Positions 27,005 through 36,273 of a stretch of DNA of 64,000 nucleotides are shown here, piece by piece; the stretch's first letter is position 1; each line of letters begins with the position of its first letter. Made by a program: the position numbers and the translations under genes. The notes below the pieces were generated by a model. That model was not told the DNA's origin and did no database searches. It saw only the letters and a list, made by a program, of their open reading frames with translations. This DNA is from Massilia sp. BSC265 (lineage in GTDB: Bacteria; Pseudomonadota; Gammaproteobacteria; Burkholderiales; Burkholderiaceae_D): assembly GCF_000740675.1 (NCBI RefSeq), contig NZ_JPXI01000042.1, positions 62,001-126,000 on the forward strand. The letters are read 5' to 3'.

Positions 27005-27020
27005 AGCAAGAAATGTGCCG
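27005..27020 (-). promoter_or_regulatory. Sigma-54 promoter of the GYWKNH/PqqD/HprK operon
   Basis: Minus strand CGGCACATTTCTTGCT carries GG and GC ten bases apart and matches the -24/-12 consensus at nearly all conserved positions. Initiation near 26993 would give a leader of about 40 nt before the GTG at 26953, closely like the PEP-CTERM gene. Confidence 0.78.
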
Positions 27021-27116
27021 TGCCGCATCATTTGCGCCAAAACTCGCTACAAAACAAGCGCATAGCGTGGACTGCTCATCCTTTAGGCATGCAGTCTAGC
27101 GAGAATTCCGGGCGCT

Positions 27117-27135
27117 GTGTCAGATTTTTCGACAG
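27117..27135 (-). promoter_or_regulatory. Putative PEP-CTERM box upstream of the kinase operon
   Basis: In gene sense CTGTCGAAAAATCTGACAC, with a TGTC-N9-GACA dyad, matches the site at 21504-21521 at 14 of 17 aligned positions. It lies 116 bp from the first G of the -24 element, about one helical turn further than in the other case. It begins 4 bp after the end of the wza-like gene. Confidence 0.62.
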
Positions 27136-27139
27136 TGGC

Positions 27140-27766
27140 TCAGAAGAAGCTTTCGGGAATGACTAGCACGTCACCCGGGCGCATCGTCATGTTGGCCGAG
27201 ATGTCGCCATCCTTGATCAGGTCGTCAAGGCGCACTTGGTATTTCTGCTGCTTCCCATCCACGGTACGAATGACGCTGGCACGGTTGCCGGCCGCGAATT
27301 CGGTGACGCCGCCAACGGCGATCAGAACATCCATCAGCGACATGTCCTTGCGATATGGCAGGGCTTGCGGGCGGGCTGCCTGGCCGATCACGCGGATCTG
27401 TTCGCCGTAGCCGCCAACGAAGTTGGTGACCACCACGGTGACGACCGGCTGCTGGATGAACTTGGCGAGCGCGGCCTCGATGTCGCGCGCCAGCTGGGTC
27501 GAGGTCTTGCCGGCAGCCGGCAAGTCTTCGACCAGCGGCGTGGTGATCTTGCCGTCCGGGCGGACCGGCACCGACATCGACACTTCCGGGTTGCGCCAGA
27601 CGATGATGTTGATCGCATCACCCGGGCCGATCAGGTATTCCGGGTTCACTGCCTCGGTCGAAGGCAGCGCCTGCGGGGTGCTGGCGCAGCCGCCCAGGAT
27701 GAACAGGCAGCTGATCGCGACGGCCTGGGCTGCGCGCTTGATCTTGGGGGTCATGTTCGTGCTCAC
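27140..27766 (-). CDS. XrtA/PEP-CTERM system exopolysaccharide export lipoprotein (Wza type)
   Basis: 208 residues. A lipoprotein signal ends in LGGC (C27). It is followed by the polysaccharide export domain (YLIGPGDAINIIVWRNPEVS, DGKITTPLVEDLPAAGKT) and one SLBB-like domain. It forms the outer-membrane exit channel for the polysaccharide. It is shorter than E. coli Wza, as usual for the XrtA-linked family. A GTG start at 27766 is chosen because GAGG lies 8 bp upstream; ATG 27754 is possible. In this locus the gene points away from the rest of the export operon, whereas it usually precedes the chain-length gene. Confidence 0.87.
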   Translation of the reverse strand: MSTNMTPKIKRAAQAVAISCLFILGGCASTPQALPSTEAVNPEYLIGPGDAINIIVWRNPEVSMSVPVRPDGKITTPLVEDLPAAGKTSTQLARDIEAALAKFIQQPVVTVVVTNFVGGYGEQIRVIGQAARPQALPYRKDMSLMDVLIAVGGVTEFAAGNRASVIRTVDGKQQKYQVRLDDLIKDGDISANMTMRPGDVLVIPESFF

Positions 27767-27907
27767 GTCAAAATCCTCGGGGTTGGCATGGCGCCCGGTC
27801 GGCCGCGGCATGCATGCAATATTGTTGAGCATAATTCTATACCATAGCACTTCGGCAACACCTGCACAATTGAAATACTTGTGGCGCATCCGCCGGTGGC
27901 TGGCCTC

Positions 27908-28753
27908 TTACTGCGTGCGCTGCAGGAGCGCGCGCACATGACGCACCGGGATGGCGTAGGTGATGCCGCTCGGGTCCGATACCGCACTTTCCCTCAACCC
28001 CTTCAGGAACACCATATTGATCACGCCGACCACGCTGCCGCTGTCGGGCCGGAACAGCGGACTGCCGCTGTTGCCGGGGTAGGCGGTGCCGTCGAGCTGG
28101 TAGATCCGGAAGGCCGAGCGCTGCAGCTGGGTGATCGCGCGCGCGTCGAGCTGGCGCGAATTGAGCGAGGGCCGCACCGCCGGCGTGATCGCGGCCAGCA
28201 AGGCACGGTGGGTCGCCGCATGCAGGCCCAGCCGCATGCCCAGCGGATAGCCGGTAAATGCCAGTTCCTCCCCTTCGGCCGCGCTGTCGTCGCCAGCCAG
28301 TGCCAGCGGGGCCAGCGGCGTGCCGGACAGCCGCAGGTGGGCCAGGTCGTGTTCGGCGTCCAGTGCCACCAGCCGTGCCGGACGGAAGCTGGTCTCCTCG
28401 CCTCCGCCGCTGATCACAATGCCCAGCTCTTCCTTGCGCGCGGCATCCAGCTGGTTCGGAATGACATGGGCATTGGTAATGATGCTCAATCCATCGCCGA
28501 CGGCGAAGCCGGTGCCGACGAATACCACGGCGGGATGGCGGGTCTTGAGCAGGGTGCCCACCCCGACCACCGAGGGCTTGATCTGCGCCACCGTACGCGG
28601 CAGGTTCTGGGCCTTCGCCGACATCGCGCTGACCGCGGCAACGGTCCCAGCGGCGGCCAGCACGATGATATGCAAGGCCGCGCGCAGCGCTCTCTGCCTG
28701 GTTGTTTGGGGCCCCGTTGCAAGGTTTCGACCAAGAATCAATCGTGTGGGCAC
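27908..28753 (-). CDS. Trypsin-like serine protease (S1C), exported
   Basis: 281 residues. A signal peptide or N-terminal anchor (about 20-48) is followed by a chymotrypsin-fold protease with the full triad: H96 (TNAHV), D136 (EHDLAH) and S229 (GNSGSP). No PDZ domain follows, unlike DegP. A GTG start at 28753 with GGAAAG upstream is preferred; the frame is open further upstream. It lies between the Wza gene and the divergent chain-length gene and could mature or police exported proteins of the locus. Confidence 0.78.
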   Translation of the reverse strand: MPTRLILGRNLATGPQTTRQRALRAALHIIVLAAAGTVAAVSAMSAKAQNLPRTVAQIKPSVVGVGTLLKTRHPAVVFVGTGFAVGDGLSIITNAHVIPNQLDAARKEELGIVISGGGEETSFRPARLVALDAEHDLAHLRLSGTPLAPLALAGDDSAAEGEELAFTGYPLGMRLGLHAATHRALLAAITPAVRPSLNSRQLDARAITQLQRSAFRIYQLDGTAYPGNSGSPLFRPDSGSVVGVINMVFLKGLRESAVSDPSGITYAIPVRHVRALLQRTQ

Positions 28754-29119
28754 TTTTGTCTTTCCGACATTAAAATACGAATTTGACACAGGGCAATTTT
28801 CGTTAAAGAAACAGCCATGAGTGTAAGCGAGCCAAGGGACAAGGTGGCAACACAATTTTAACGGTTGGGCATTATTTCTACGTTTAAATGTTGCAGTCTT
28901 GTAACTTCTGAGCAGTAAATTGATGGAAACCCGTCAAATGTTTATTGCGTTAGGGAATTTGTGTTGCAGAGACCACCACTTTTTTGTGTCTCTCATGTAT
29001 TTTTCCGACCCGCAATTGCAATTGCTCAGTCAACAAGCGATCATGCAGACTATTTGACACTTTTATTGATTGATGAGCTAGCCTGATCCCGGGCAAGCTC
29101 TTAGGCGAGAATCCACGAT
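28754..29119. promoter_or_regulatory. Divergent control region in front of the main exopolysaccharide operon
   Basis: This 366-bp AT-rich gap separates the protease gene from the long rightward operon. It contains a 14-bp perfect palindrome GCAATTGCAATTGC (29012-29025) and, 28 bp on, TTGACA (29054-29059), a consensus -35. The -10 is weak (TAGCCT at 29079, spacer 19 bp), which would suit an activator-dependent promoter. No sigma-54 element was found. Confidence 0.45.
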
Positions 29120-30649
29120 ATGGCAGATATCACAGCCGCAATCCTCAACTTCCTCAAAGCAATCGGGAAGTACCGCTGGCATGCAGTCTTCATTACCTGG
29201 GCCGTGGCCATCGCGGGCTGGGTCGTCGTCCTGAAGTTGCCCAACCAGTATGAAGCGTCGGCGCGCGTCTACGTCGACACCCAGAGCATCCTCAAGCCCC
29301 TGTTGTCCGGCATGACCACGCTGCCGAACCTCGACCAGCAGGTCCTATACATGCGCCGCACCCTGATCAGCCGCCCGAACGTGGAACGCGTGATGCGCAT
29401 GGTCGACCTCGATGTCCAGGCCAAGAACGCCAAGGAACACGACGCGATGGTCGAGGAGCTGATGGAGAAGATCAAGATCGGCGGCACCGAGCGCGACGAC
29501 ATCTACACCATCAGCTATACCGCCCCGAATGCGAAACTGGGCAAGGACGTGGTGCAGGCGCTGCTGACCATCTTCGTCGAGGGCAGCTTCGGCGGCAAGA
29601 AGCAGGATTCGGACAAGGCGGTCCAGTTCATCGACGACCAGATCCGCAATTACGAGGAAAAGCTGGCGGCGGCCGAGAACAGCCTGAAGGAATTCAAGAT
29701 CCGCAACCTGGGCATGCTGCCGTCGGAAGGCGGCGACTTCGGTTCGCGCATGATGACTGCCAGCGAAACGCTGAACACGGCACGCCTGGAACTGGCCGAA
29801 GCCGAGCAGGCGCGCAACGCGATCCGCCGCCGCATCGCCGGCGAAGCCGCCCCGGGCGAGACCGCACCGCTTCCCATCACCGATCCGGAGCTCGAGTCGC
29901 GCATCGCCACCGTCACCAAGACCCTGGACGGCCTGCGTACCCAGTACACCGAAGCGCACCCGGACATCATCGCCAACGCCCGCCTGCTCGAGCAGCTCAA
30001 CGCGCGCAAGCAGGAACTGGCCAAGAACCGCAAGCCGAGCGCCGACCCCGGCGCCGGCTACAGCCCGATGCTGCAGCAGCTGAACGTGGCGCTGTCGGAA
30101 GCCGAGGCGCGCGTGGCTTCGCTGCAGGCGCGTGTCAGCGAGCACACGGCGCGCGTGGCGCGCCTGCGCGCCCAGAGCAGCCAGGCCCCCGAGATCGAGG
30201 CGCAACTGGCCCAGCTCAACCGCGACTATCAAGTCAACCGCGAGAACTACCAGAAACTGGTGGAGCGCCGCGAATCGGCCAAGCTGTCGGGCGACCTGTC
30301 CTCGGCCACCGACATGCTGACCTTCCGCGTCATCGACCCGCCGACCGCGCCCCCGCAGCCGTCCGGTCCGCCCCGCCTGCGCCTGTTCTCGCTGGTCTTC
30401 GTCGGCGCGCTGGTCGCCGGCCTGGCCTCGGCCTTCCTGTTGAGCCAGCTGCGCCCGACCTTCCTGAGCCAGGCCAGCCTGCGCGAGGTGACCGGCTTGC
30501 CGATCCTCGGCTCGATCAGCATGAACTGGACCGAACAGCAGACCGTCCGCCGCAAGCGCCGCCTGGTTGCACTTGGCGCTGCGGTGCTGGTACTGCTGGC
30601 CATCTACGGCGCCGGCATGACCGCCATCCTGGTCCGCCCGGGCCTGTAA
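29120..30649 (+). CDS. XrtA system polysaccharide chain length determinant (Wzz type)
   Basis: 509 residues. An N-terminal transmembrane helix (~20-40), a long periplasmic coiled-coil region (~60-410) with the chain-length motif PPTAPPQPSGPPR just before the second helix (~425-445), and a third hydrophobic stretch near the end. Proteins of this class set polysaccharide length and work with a cytoplasmic tyrosine kinase, encoded next. It is the first gene of the rightward operon that runs to about 42.2 kb. Confidence 0.9.
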   Translation: MADITAAILNFLKAIGKYRWHAVFITWAVAIAGWVVVLKLPNQYEASARVYVDTQSILKPLLSGMTTLPNLDQQVLYMRRTLISRPNVERVMRMVDLDVQAKNAKEHDAMVEELMEKIKIGGTERDDIYTISYTAPNAKLGKDVVQALLTIFVEGSFGGKKQDSDKAVQFIDDQIRNYEEKLAAAENSLKEFKIRNLGMLPSEGGDFGSRMMTASETLNTARLELAEAEQARNAIRRRIAGEAAPGETAPLPITDPELESRIATVTKTLDGLRTQYTEAHPDIIANARLLEQLNARKQELAKNRKPSADPGAGYSPMLQQLNVALSEAEARVASLQARVSEHTARVARLRAQSSQAPEIEAQLAQLNRDYQVNRENYQKLVERRESAKLSGDLSSATDMLTFRVIDPPTAPPQPSGPPRLRLFSLVFVGALVAGLASAFLLSQLRPTFLSQASLREVTGLPILGSISMNWTEQQTVRRKRRLVALGAAVLVLLAIYGAGMTAILVRPGL

Positions 30650-30666
30650 CCGATCAAGGAGCAGAC

Positions 30667-31638
30667 GTGAGCATTATCGAAAAAGCGGCGCGCCGCATCG
30701 ACCAGGAACGCGGCCATGCCGCGCCGCTGCCCGTAGCGCCGGCGCCGGCGCCGGCAAGCTTCGCGACATCCGATGTCGAGGTCCTGGAAGCCATCGCTGC
30801 GGCGGCGGTCCTGCCGCCGCCCTCGGCCACCGCTGCCGCCACAGCAGCAGTTCCCGCTTCCACCCCGGTGCTCGACAAGGAGCAGGCGGCACCCGGCGGC
30901 ACCCGGCGCCCGGCCCGCAAGGTAGAACTCGACCTGGCCAAGATGCGCGCCAGCGGCATGGTGACCGCCGCCGGCGGCCGCACCTCGCTGGTAGAGGATT
31001 TCCGCATCATCAAGCGCCCCCTGCTCAAGCGCGCCTTCAGCGAGCGCAAGCCGCGGGAAAACCCGGCCAACCTGATCATGATGACCAGCTCGCTGCCTGG
31101 CGAAGGCAAGACCTATTGCGCCATCAACCTGGCGATGAGCATCGCCATGGAACTCGACCATACCGTGCTGCTGGTGGACGCCGACGTGGCCCGTCCCTCG
31201 GTACTGCGCACGCTCGGCCTGCCGGCCCAGCGCGGCCTGATGGACCTGCTGGTGGACGACAAACTCGACGTCTCCGACGTCCTGCTGCGCACCAACGTCG
31301 ACACCCTGAGCATCCTGGCCGCCGGCACCAGCACCCCGCGCGCCACCGAGCTGCTCGCCAGCTCGACCATGGCCAACCTGGTGCACGAGATCGCCAACCG
31401 CTATCCGGACCGGGTCGTGATCTTCGACTCGCCGCCGCTGCTGCTCACCAGCGAGGCGCGCGCCCTGGCCAGCCACATGGGCCAGATCGTGGTGGTGGTC
31501 GAAGCCCAGAAGACCACCCAGCATGCCGTCGGCGAAGCACTGCGCCAGCTCGAGGGCTGCCCCAACGTCAACCTCATCTATAACAAGACCAGGGACATCC
31601 CCGGCATCGAAGAAACGTATGACTATCACTACGGGTGA
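30667..31638 (+). CDS. XrtA-associated tyrosine autokinase
   Basis: 323 residues with a bacterial BY-kinase fold: Walker A SSLPGEGKT (K148), Walker A' VLLVDADVARPS and Walker B VVIFDSPP, ending in a tyrosine cluster (ETYDYHYG) that would be autophosphorylated. The Ala/Pro-rich N-terminal 90 residues are a linker. It regulates polymer length and export with the preceding membrane protein. A GTG start is supported by AAGGAG. It lies 17 bp after the chain-length gene and overlaps the next gene. Confidence 0.9.
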   Translation: MSIIEKAARRIDQERGHAAPLPVAPAPAPASFATSDVEVLEAIAAAAVLPPPSATAAATAAVPASTPVLDKEQAAPGGTRRPARKVELDLAKMRASGMVTAAGGRTSLVEDFRIIKRPLLKRAFSERKPRENPANLIMMTSSLPGEGKTYCAINLAMSIAMELDHTVLLVDADVARPSVLRTLGLPAQRGLMDLLVDDKLDVSDVLLRTNVDTLSILAAGTSTPRATELLASSTMANLVHEIANRYPDRVVIFDSPPLLLTSEARALASHMGQIVVVVEAQKTTQHAVGEALRQLEGCPNVNLIYNKTRDIPGIEETYDYHYG

Positions 31639-33190
31639 GCGCCGCGCCGGCGCGGCACGCATGCCGCGCATGGTGCCGCTGGCGATTGCCGCCATGCTGC
31701 TTGCTTCAGAATGCCGCGCCGACTGGCGCGTGGTACCGGCGCTCACGCTGAAAGAGCGCTACACCGACAATTTCAGGCAGCAGAGCAACGATCTGAAGCA
31801 GTCGCAATTCATCAGCGAACTCACCCCCTCGGTGAACTTCGCCACGAACAGCCAGCGCCTGATCCTCAACGGTACGGCGCAATGGCGCCATTTCGCCTAC
31901 CGCGACGATGACCTGCGCGACACCCTCGACCACAGCTTCGAGTACGCCGTGTCGGGACGCGCGACGCTGGCGAAGGACTTGCTGTACGTCGACGCCAACG
32001 CGTCGGAGACCCCCAACAACATTTCCGTCTTCGGCCCGCGGGTCGAGGATGCGCCCTACCTCGCGTCGAACCGCGCCAAGGTCAAGACCTGGCGCATCAG
32101 CCCCCACCTGGAGCAGCGCTACGGGCGGCTGGCCTCGCTGTCGCTGCGCTATACCCGCGATCGGGTCGAGGGCGCCGCCCGCGGCTTCGCCACCACCGTC
32201 GGCGACGGCGTCAACGTCAACCTCGCCAGCGGCACCGCATTCGGCGATCTGGGCTGGGGCCTGAGCTACCTGCGCCAGGAGCTGGAAGATTCGATCAATG
32301 GCGAGACCTCGAGCCAGACCGCGGCTGCCAACCTGCGCTACGCGGTCACGCCGCGCATGGGCTTGACCGCCCGCGTCGGCTACGACCGTTATCGCTTCCA
32401 GCGCGTCGGCGACGACACCGCCGGTCGCAACTGGTCGTACGGCTTCGACTGGAGTCCTTCGCTGCGCACCAGGATGAGCGCCTCCCTCGGCCGCCACTTC
32501 TACGGCCAGACCGGCGCGTTCTCGCTGGTGCACCGCAGCCGCCGCACGTCCTGGAACGTCGTCTATGACGACGGCATCACCACCTCGCGCGAGGAATTCC
32601 TGCTGCCGGCCACGATCGATACCGGCACGCTGCTCGACCGCCTGTTCGCCACCAGCATCCCCGACCCGGTCGTGCGCCAGCAGGTAGTGGCCGACTACAT
32701 CCGGAACAGCGGCCTGCCCGCCAGCCTCACGGACGACGTCAACTTCCTGAGCAACCGCTATTTCCATCAACGGAGCCTGATCGGCTCGATGGCCTTCAAG
32801 CTGGCGCGCACCACCGGCGTGCTGTCGGTCTCGCGCAGCGAGCGGATCGCCCTGTCGAGCCAGGAGAGCGACAGCATGCTGCTCGGGAACCAGCTGAGCT
32901 CGCGCAACGACAATGTGCGCCAGAAGGGCGCGAGCGCCAGCTTCGACTACCGCCTCAACCCGCGCATGAACGCGGTGGCCGCGCTCAGCTGGTCGCGCAG
33001 CCTCTCGCTGACGAGCGGCACCGAGGATACGCGCCGCGATTTCCGCATCGGCCTGCAGCGCCAGCTCGGCCGCAACGTGCGCGCCACGGTCGACCTGCAG
33101 CGCCGTTTCGGCACGATCGGCTTCTCGGGCCTGTCCAACGGCCCGTACCGCGAGCATTCCATTTCCGCCAGCCTGTCCGCCCAGCTTTAA
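31619..33190 (+). CDS. XrtA/PEP-CTERM system outer-membrane beta-barrel protein
   Basis: 523 residues from this ATG. A signal peptide ends near SECRA, followed by alternating aromatic/charged beta-strand patterns up to a C-terminal strand without a terminal Phe. It matches the style of the 'PEP-CTERM system-associated' outer membrane proteins found between the kinase and the ATPase in XrtA loci, likely part of the secretion channel. The start is uncertain: 31619 overlaps the kinase gene by 20 bp, and ATG 31661 would give a neater signal peptide but has no Shine-Dalgarno. Confidence 0.78.
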   Translation: MTITTGERRAGAARMPRMVPLAIAAMLLASECRADWRVVPALTLKERYTDNFRQQSNDLKQSQFISELTPSVNFATNSQRLILNGTAQWRHFAYRDDDLRDTLDHSFEYAVSGRATLAKDLLYVDANASETPNNISVFGPRVEDAPYLASNRAKVKTWRISPHLEQRYGRLASLSLRYTRDRVEGAARGFATTVGDGVNVNLASGTAFGDLGWGLSYLRQELEDSINGETSSQTAAANLRYAVTPRMGLTARVGYDRYRFQRVGDDTAGRNWSYGFDWSPSLRTRMSASLGRHFYGQTGAFSLVHRSRRTSWNVVYDDGITTSREEFLLPATIDTGTLLDRLFATSIPDPVVRQQVVADYIRNSGLPASLTDDVNFLSNRYFHQRSLIGSMAFKLARTTGVLSVSRSERIALSSQESDSMLLGNQLSSRNDNVRQKGASASFDYRLNPRMNAVAALSWSRSLSLTSGTEDTRRDFRIGLQRQLGRNVRATVDLQRRFGTIGFSGLSNGPYREHSISASLSAQL

Positions 33191-33205
33191 GAGGAGCCGC
33201 AAGCG

Positions 33206-34240
33206 ATGTACGAGACTTACTACGGGCTGTCCGCCAAGCCTTTCCAGCTGCGCCCGGACCCCCACTTCTTCTTCGGCAGCAAGGGCCACAAGCGTGCCAT
33301 GGCCTACCTCGAGTACGGCCTGTCGCAAGGCGAGGGCTTCATCGTCATCACCGGTGAAGTCGGCGCCGGCAAGACCACCCTGGTGCGCAACCTGCTCAAC
33401 AAGATTCCGACGGACCAGATCGTCGCCGCCCACATCGTCAACACCAGCCTCGATCCGGAGGACACGCTGCGCATGGTGGTGTCGAGTTTCGGCCTGCCGT
33501 ATGAAGGCGCCAGCAAGGCCGAGCTGCTCAATCGCCTGGAACAGTTCCTGCGCGGCGTCGACCGCCAGGGCAAGCGCGCCCTCCTGGTGATCGACGAAGC
33601 GCAGAACCTGAACGCGCGCACGGTCGAGGAACTGCGCATGCTGTCGAACTTCCAGACCGACGAGCGCTCGCTGCTGCAGACCTTCCTGCTCGGCCAGCCG
33701 GAATTCCGCGCCACCCTGCACAGCCCCGGCATGCAGCAGCTGCGCCAGCGCGTGATCGCCAGCTACCACCTGGGACCGATGGACGCGCAGGAAACCCGCG
33801 CCTACGTCGAGCATCGCCTGGCCACGGTCGGCTGGAACGGCGACCCTGCTTTCGATGACGGCGCCTATGCCGCGATCTTCGGCTACAGCGGCGGCATCCC
33901 GCGCAAGACCAATACCCTGATGGATCGGGTGCTCCTGATGGGCTACCTGGAAGAGATGCACGCGTTCGGCGAAACCGACATCAACACCGTGGTGCGCGAC
34001 ATCGCCGAGGAATACCAGCTGCCCGAAGTCATGGGCACGCCGGACGCCGGCGCGCTTCCCCAAGGGGAGCTGCGCACGGTCGATACCCGCGTGGGCGACC
34101 GCCGCGCCGCCAGCGTCGAGGTGCTCGACGAGCGCATGATGCGCCTCGAGAAATCGATCGTGTCGGTACTGTCGATCCTGAAGAAAATCGTCGCCACGCC
34201 CCAGGGCGCCGCGGCCCAGCATGTGGACAACCAGGAATGA
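33206..34240 (+). CDS. XrtA-associated AAA ATPase (ExeA-like)
   Basis: 344 residues. The start MYETYYGLSAKPFQL is the hallmark of the ExeA/MSHA-type ATPases. Walker A GEVGAGKTT (K56) and Walker B LLVIDEAQ follow, with a variable C-terminal tail from about 270. ExeA relatives remodel peptidoglycan contacts for secretion complexes; this XrtA-linked version is assumed to serve polysaccharide or protein export. AGAGGAG lies before the ATG. It overlaps the deacetylase gene by 4 bp. Confidence 0.9.
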   Translation: MYETYYGLSAKPFQLRPDPHFFFGSKGHKRAMAYLEYGLSQGEGFIVITGEVGAGKTTLVRNLLNKIPTDQIVAAHIVNTSLDPEDTLRMVVSSFGLPYEGASKAELLNRLEQFLRGVDRQGKRALLVIDEAQNLNARTVEELRMLSNFQTDERSLLQTFLLGQPEFRATLHSPGMQQLRQRVIASYHLGPMDAQETRAYVEHRLATVGWNGDPAFDDGAYAAIFGYSGGIPRKTNTLMDRVLLMGYLEEMHAFGETDINTVVRDIAEEYQLPEVMGTPDAGALPQGELRTVDTRVGDRRAASVEVLDERMMRLEKSIVSVLSILKKIVATPQGAAAQHVDNQE

Positions 34241-35121
34241 AACCCTACGAACCCGTATCCCGTCCCGCCCCGGCGCCGGGCGAGCGCATCAAAAATGCCA
34301 TGACCTGCGACGTCGAGGACTACTTCCAGGTCTCGGCCTTCGCCCCCTACATCGACCGCGCTTCCTGGCCGGCGCGCGAATGCCGCGTCGAGGCGAACAT
34401 GGAGCGCATTCTGGCCATCTACGAACGCCACGGCGTGAAGGCGACCTTCTTCACCCTGGGCTGGATCGCCGAGCGCTACCCGGCCATGGTGCGCAGAATC
34501 GTCGCCGCCGGCCACGAGCTGGCCAGCCACGGCTACGGCCACCTGCGCGCCTCGGACCAGGACCGGGCCCAGTTCGACAACGACATCAGGTCAAGCAAGG
34601 CGCTGCTGGAAGACATCGGCGGCCAGGCCGTGCTGGGCTACCGCGCGCCGAGCTTCTCGATCGGCCACCGCAACCTGTGGGCACTGGAGGCCCTGCAGGA
34701 AGCCGGCTACCGCTACAGCTCGAGCATCTACCCGATCGCCCACGACCATTACGGCATGCCGGACGCGCCGCGCTTCGCCTTCTACCCGCACGGCCCGGAC
34801 GGCCTGCTGGAAGTACCTGTCACCACGGTCAACATGCTGGGCCGGAACCTGCCGGCCGGCGGCGGCGGCTACTTCCGCCTGCTGCCTTACGCACTGTCGC
34901 GCTGGATGATGCAGAAGGTGAACCGCGAAGACCGCCAGCCGGCCCTGTTCTACTTCCATCCCTGGGAACTCGACCCGGGCCAGCCGCGCCCCGAGGGCCT
35001 GGACGCCAAGTCGCGCTTCCGCCACTACGTCAACATCGGGCGCATGGAAGGCCGCCTCGAACAGCTGGCGCGCGACTTTGCCTGGGACCGCATGGACCGC
35101 ATTTTCCTCGGCCAACGATAA
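34237..35121 (+). CDS. XrtA system polysaccharide deacetylase
   Basis: 294 residues of the NodB/CE4 fold. The start TCDVEDYFQVSAF holds the catalytic Asp pair region, ASHGYGH the metal-binding histidines, and a C-terminal extension with FYFHPWELDPGQPR is typical of the XrtA-linked subfamily. It would remove acetyl groups from N-acetylated sugars of the polymer. No signal peptide is seen, so it may act in the cytoplasm or leave by another route. ATGA overlap with the ATPase gene. Confidence 0.9.
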   Translation: MKPYEPVSRPAPAPGERIKNAMTCDVEDYFQVSAFAPYIDRASWPARECRVEANMERILAIYERHGVKATFFTLGWIAERYPAMVRRIVAAGHELASHGYGHLRASDQDRAQFDNDIRSSKALLEDIGGQAVLGYRAPSFSIGHRNLWALEALQEAGYRYSSSIYPIAHDHYGMPDAPRFAFYPHGPDGLLEVPVTTVNMLGRNLPAGGGGYFRLLPYALSRWMMQKVNREDRQPALFYFHPWELDPGQPRPEGLDAKSRFRHYVNIGRMEGRLEQLARDFAWDRMDRIFLGQR

Positions 35122-35172
35122 GCACAACCCACAGCACCGTACGACAACAACACCAACAAGGCATAGCACGGC

Positions 35173-36270
35173 ATGAACTCGATCATTGAAGCGGCACAGG
35201 CCAAGCGCGCCGCCCCGGTGCTCGCCACCGGACCGCACACCCTCCACCTCCTGCAGCCGCACGAGCGCGCGCGCTGGGATGCTTTCGTACGCGCCTGCCC
35301 GGATGCGACCTTCTTCCACCTGTCGGGCTGGCAGAAGGTCATCGAAGAGTCCTTCGGCATCAAGACCTGGTTCTACTACGTCCAGCAGGACGGCCAGATC
35401 CAGGGCGTCCTCCCCTTGGCGGAAATCAAGAGCCGCCTGTTCGGCCACTCGCTGGGCGCGATGCCGTTCTGCGTCTATGGCGGCGTGGCGGCCATCGACG
35501 ACGGTGCGCGCGTTCTCCTCGACGAGGCAGCCGACAAGCTGGCGCGCGAGCTCGGCGTCGGCCACCTCGAATACCGCGGCATGACCCGCGCCCATCCGGA
35601 CGACGCCAGCTGGCACACCAAGGAGCTGTACGTCACCTTCCGCAAGGAGATCAGCCTTGATGACGAAGCCAACATGAACGCCATTCCGCGCAAGCAGCGC
35701 GCCATGGTGCGCAAGGGCATCAAGCTGGGCCTGAAGGGCGTGGTGGAGAACAACGTCGACCGCATGTTCGAGGCCTATGCCAACAGCGTGCTACGCCTGG
35801 GCACCCCGGTGTTCCCGAAAAAATACTTCGCCCTGCTGCAGCAGGTCTTCGGCGACGAGTGCGAAGTGCGCAGCATCTACACGGAAGACGACCGCCTGGT
35901 GGCCTCCGTGCTGTCCTTCTACTGGCGCGACGAGGTCGTGCCCTACTACGGCGGCGGCATGGACCTGGCGCGCGAAGTGGCCGGCAACGACTTCATGTAC
36001 TGGAACCTGATGCAGGCCGCCGCCGCGCGCGGATGCCGCATCTTCGACTACGGCCGCAGCAAGCTGGGCACCGGCGCCTACGACTTCAAGAAGAACTGGG
36101 GCTTCACCGCCACGCCGCTGCCCTACGAGTACAAGCTGTATGCATCGGACAAGCTTCCGGACAATAACCCGCTGAACCCGAAGTACCAGCTGTTCATCAA
36201 GATGTGGAAGAAGCTGCCGCTGCCGGTGGCGAACTTCCTCGGCCCCTACATCGTGCGCAACCTGGGATAA
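35173..36270 (+). CDS. FemAB-family XrtA/PEP-CTERM system protein
   Basis: 365 residues of the GNAT-fold FemAB type (FFHLSGWQKVIEESFG, YYGGGMDLAREVAGNDFMYW, FDYGRSKLGTGAYDFKKNWGF). FemAB enzymes transfer amino acids from aminoacyl-tRNA; the exosortase-linked members probably attach an amino acid or acyl group to the polysaccharide or its carrier. It lies 51 bp after the deacetylase and 3 bp before the next glycosyltransferase. A second FemAB/GNAT-like protein is encoded at 51350. Confidence 0.88.
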   Translation: MNSIIEAAQAKRAAPVLATGPHTLHLLQPHERARWDAFVRACPDATFFHLSGWQKVIEESFGIKTWFYYVQQDGQIQGVLPLAEIKSRLFGHSLGAMPFCVYGGVAAIDDGARVLLDEAADKLARELGVGHLEYRGMTRAHPDDASWHTKELYVTFRKEISLDDEANMNAIPRKQRAMVRKGIKLGLKGVVENNVDRMFEAYANSVLRLGTPVFPKKYFALLQQVFGDECEVRSIYTEDDRLVASVLSFYWRDEVVPYYGGGMDLAREVAGNDFMYWNLMQAAAARGCRIFDYGRSKLGTGAYDFKKNWGFTATPLPYEYKLYASDKLPDNNPLNPKYQLFIKMWKKLPLPVANFLGPYIVRNLG

Positions 36271-36273
36271 GAC

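Noticed and set aside
31523..31618. N-terminal extension of the beta-barrel protein inside the tyrosine kinase gene
   Set aside because: It lies wholly within the kinase coding sequence in another frame and would hide the signal peptide.
34221..35189. Alternative plus-strand frame across the deacetylase gene
   Set aside because: Its Arg/Pro/Gly-rich translation is a frame shadow; the overlapping frame has clear deacetylase motifs and an ATGA-coupled start.
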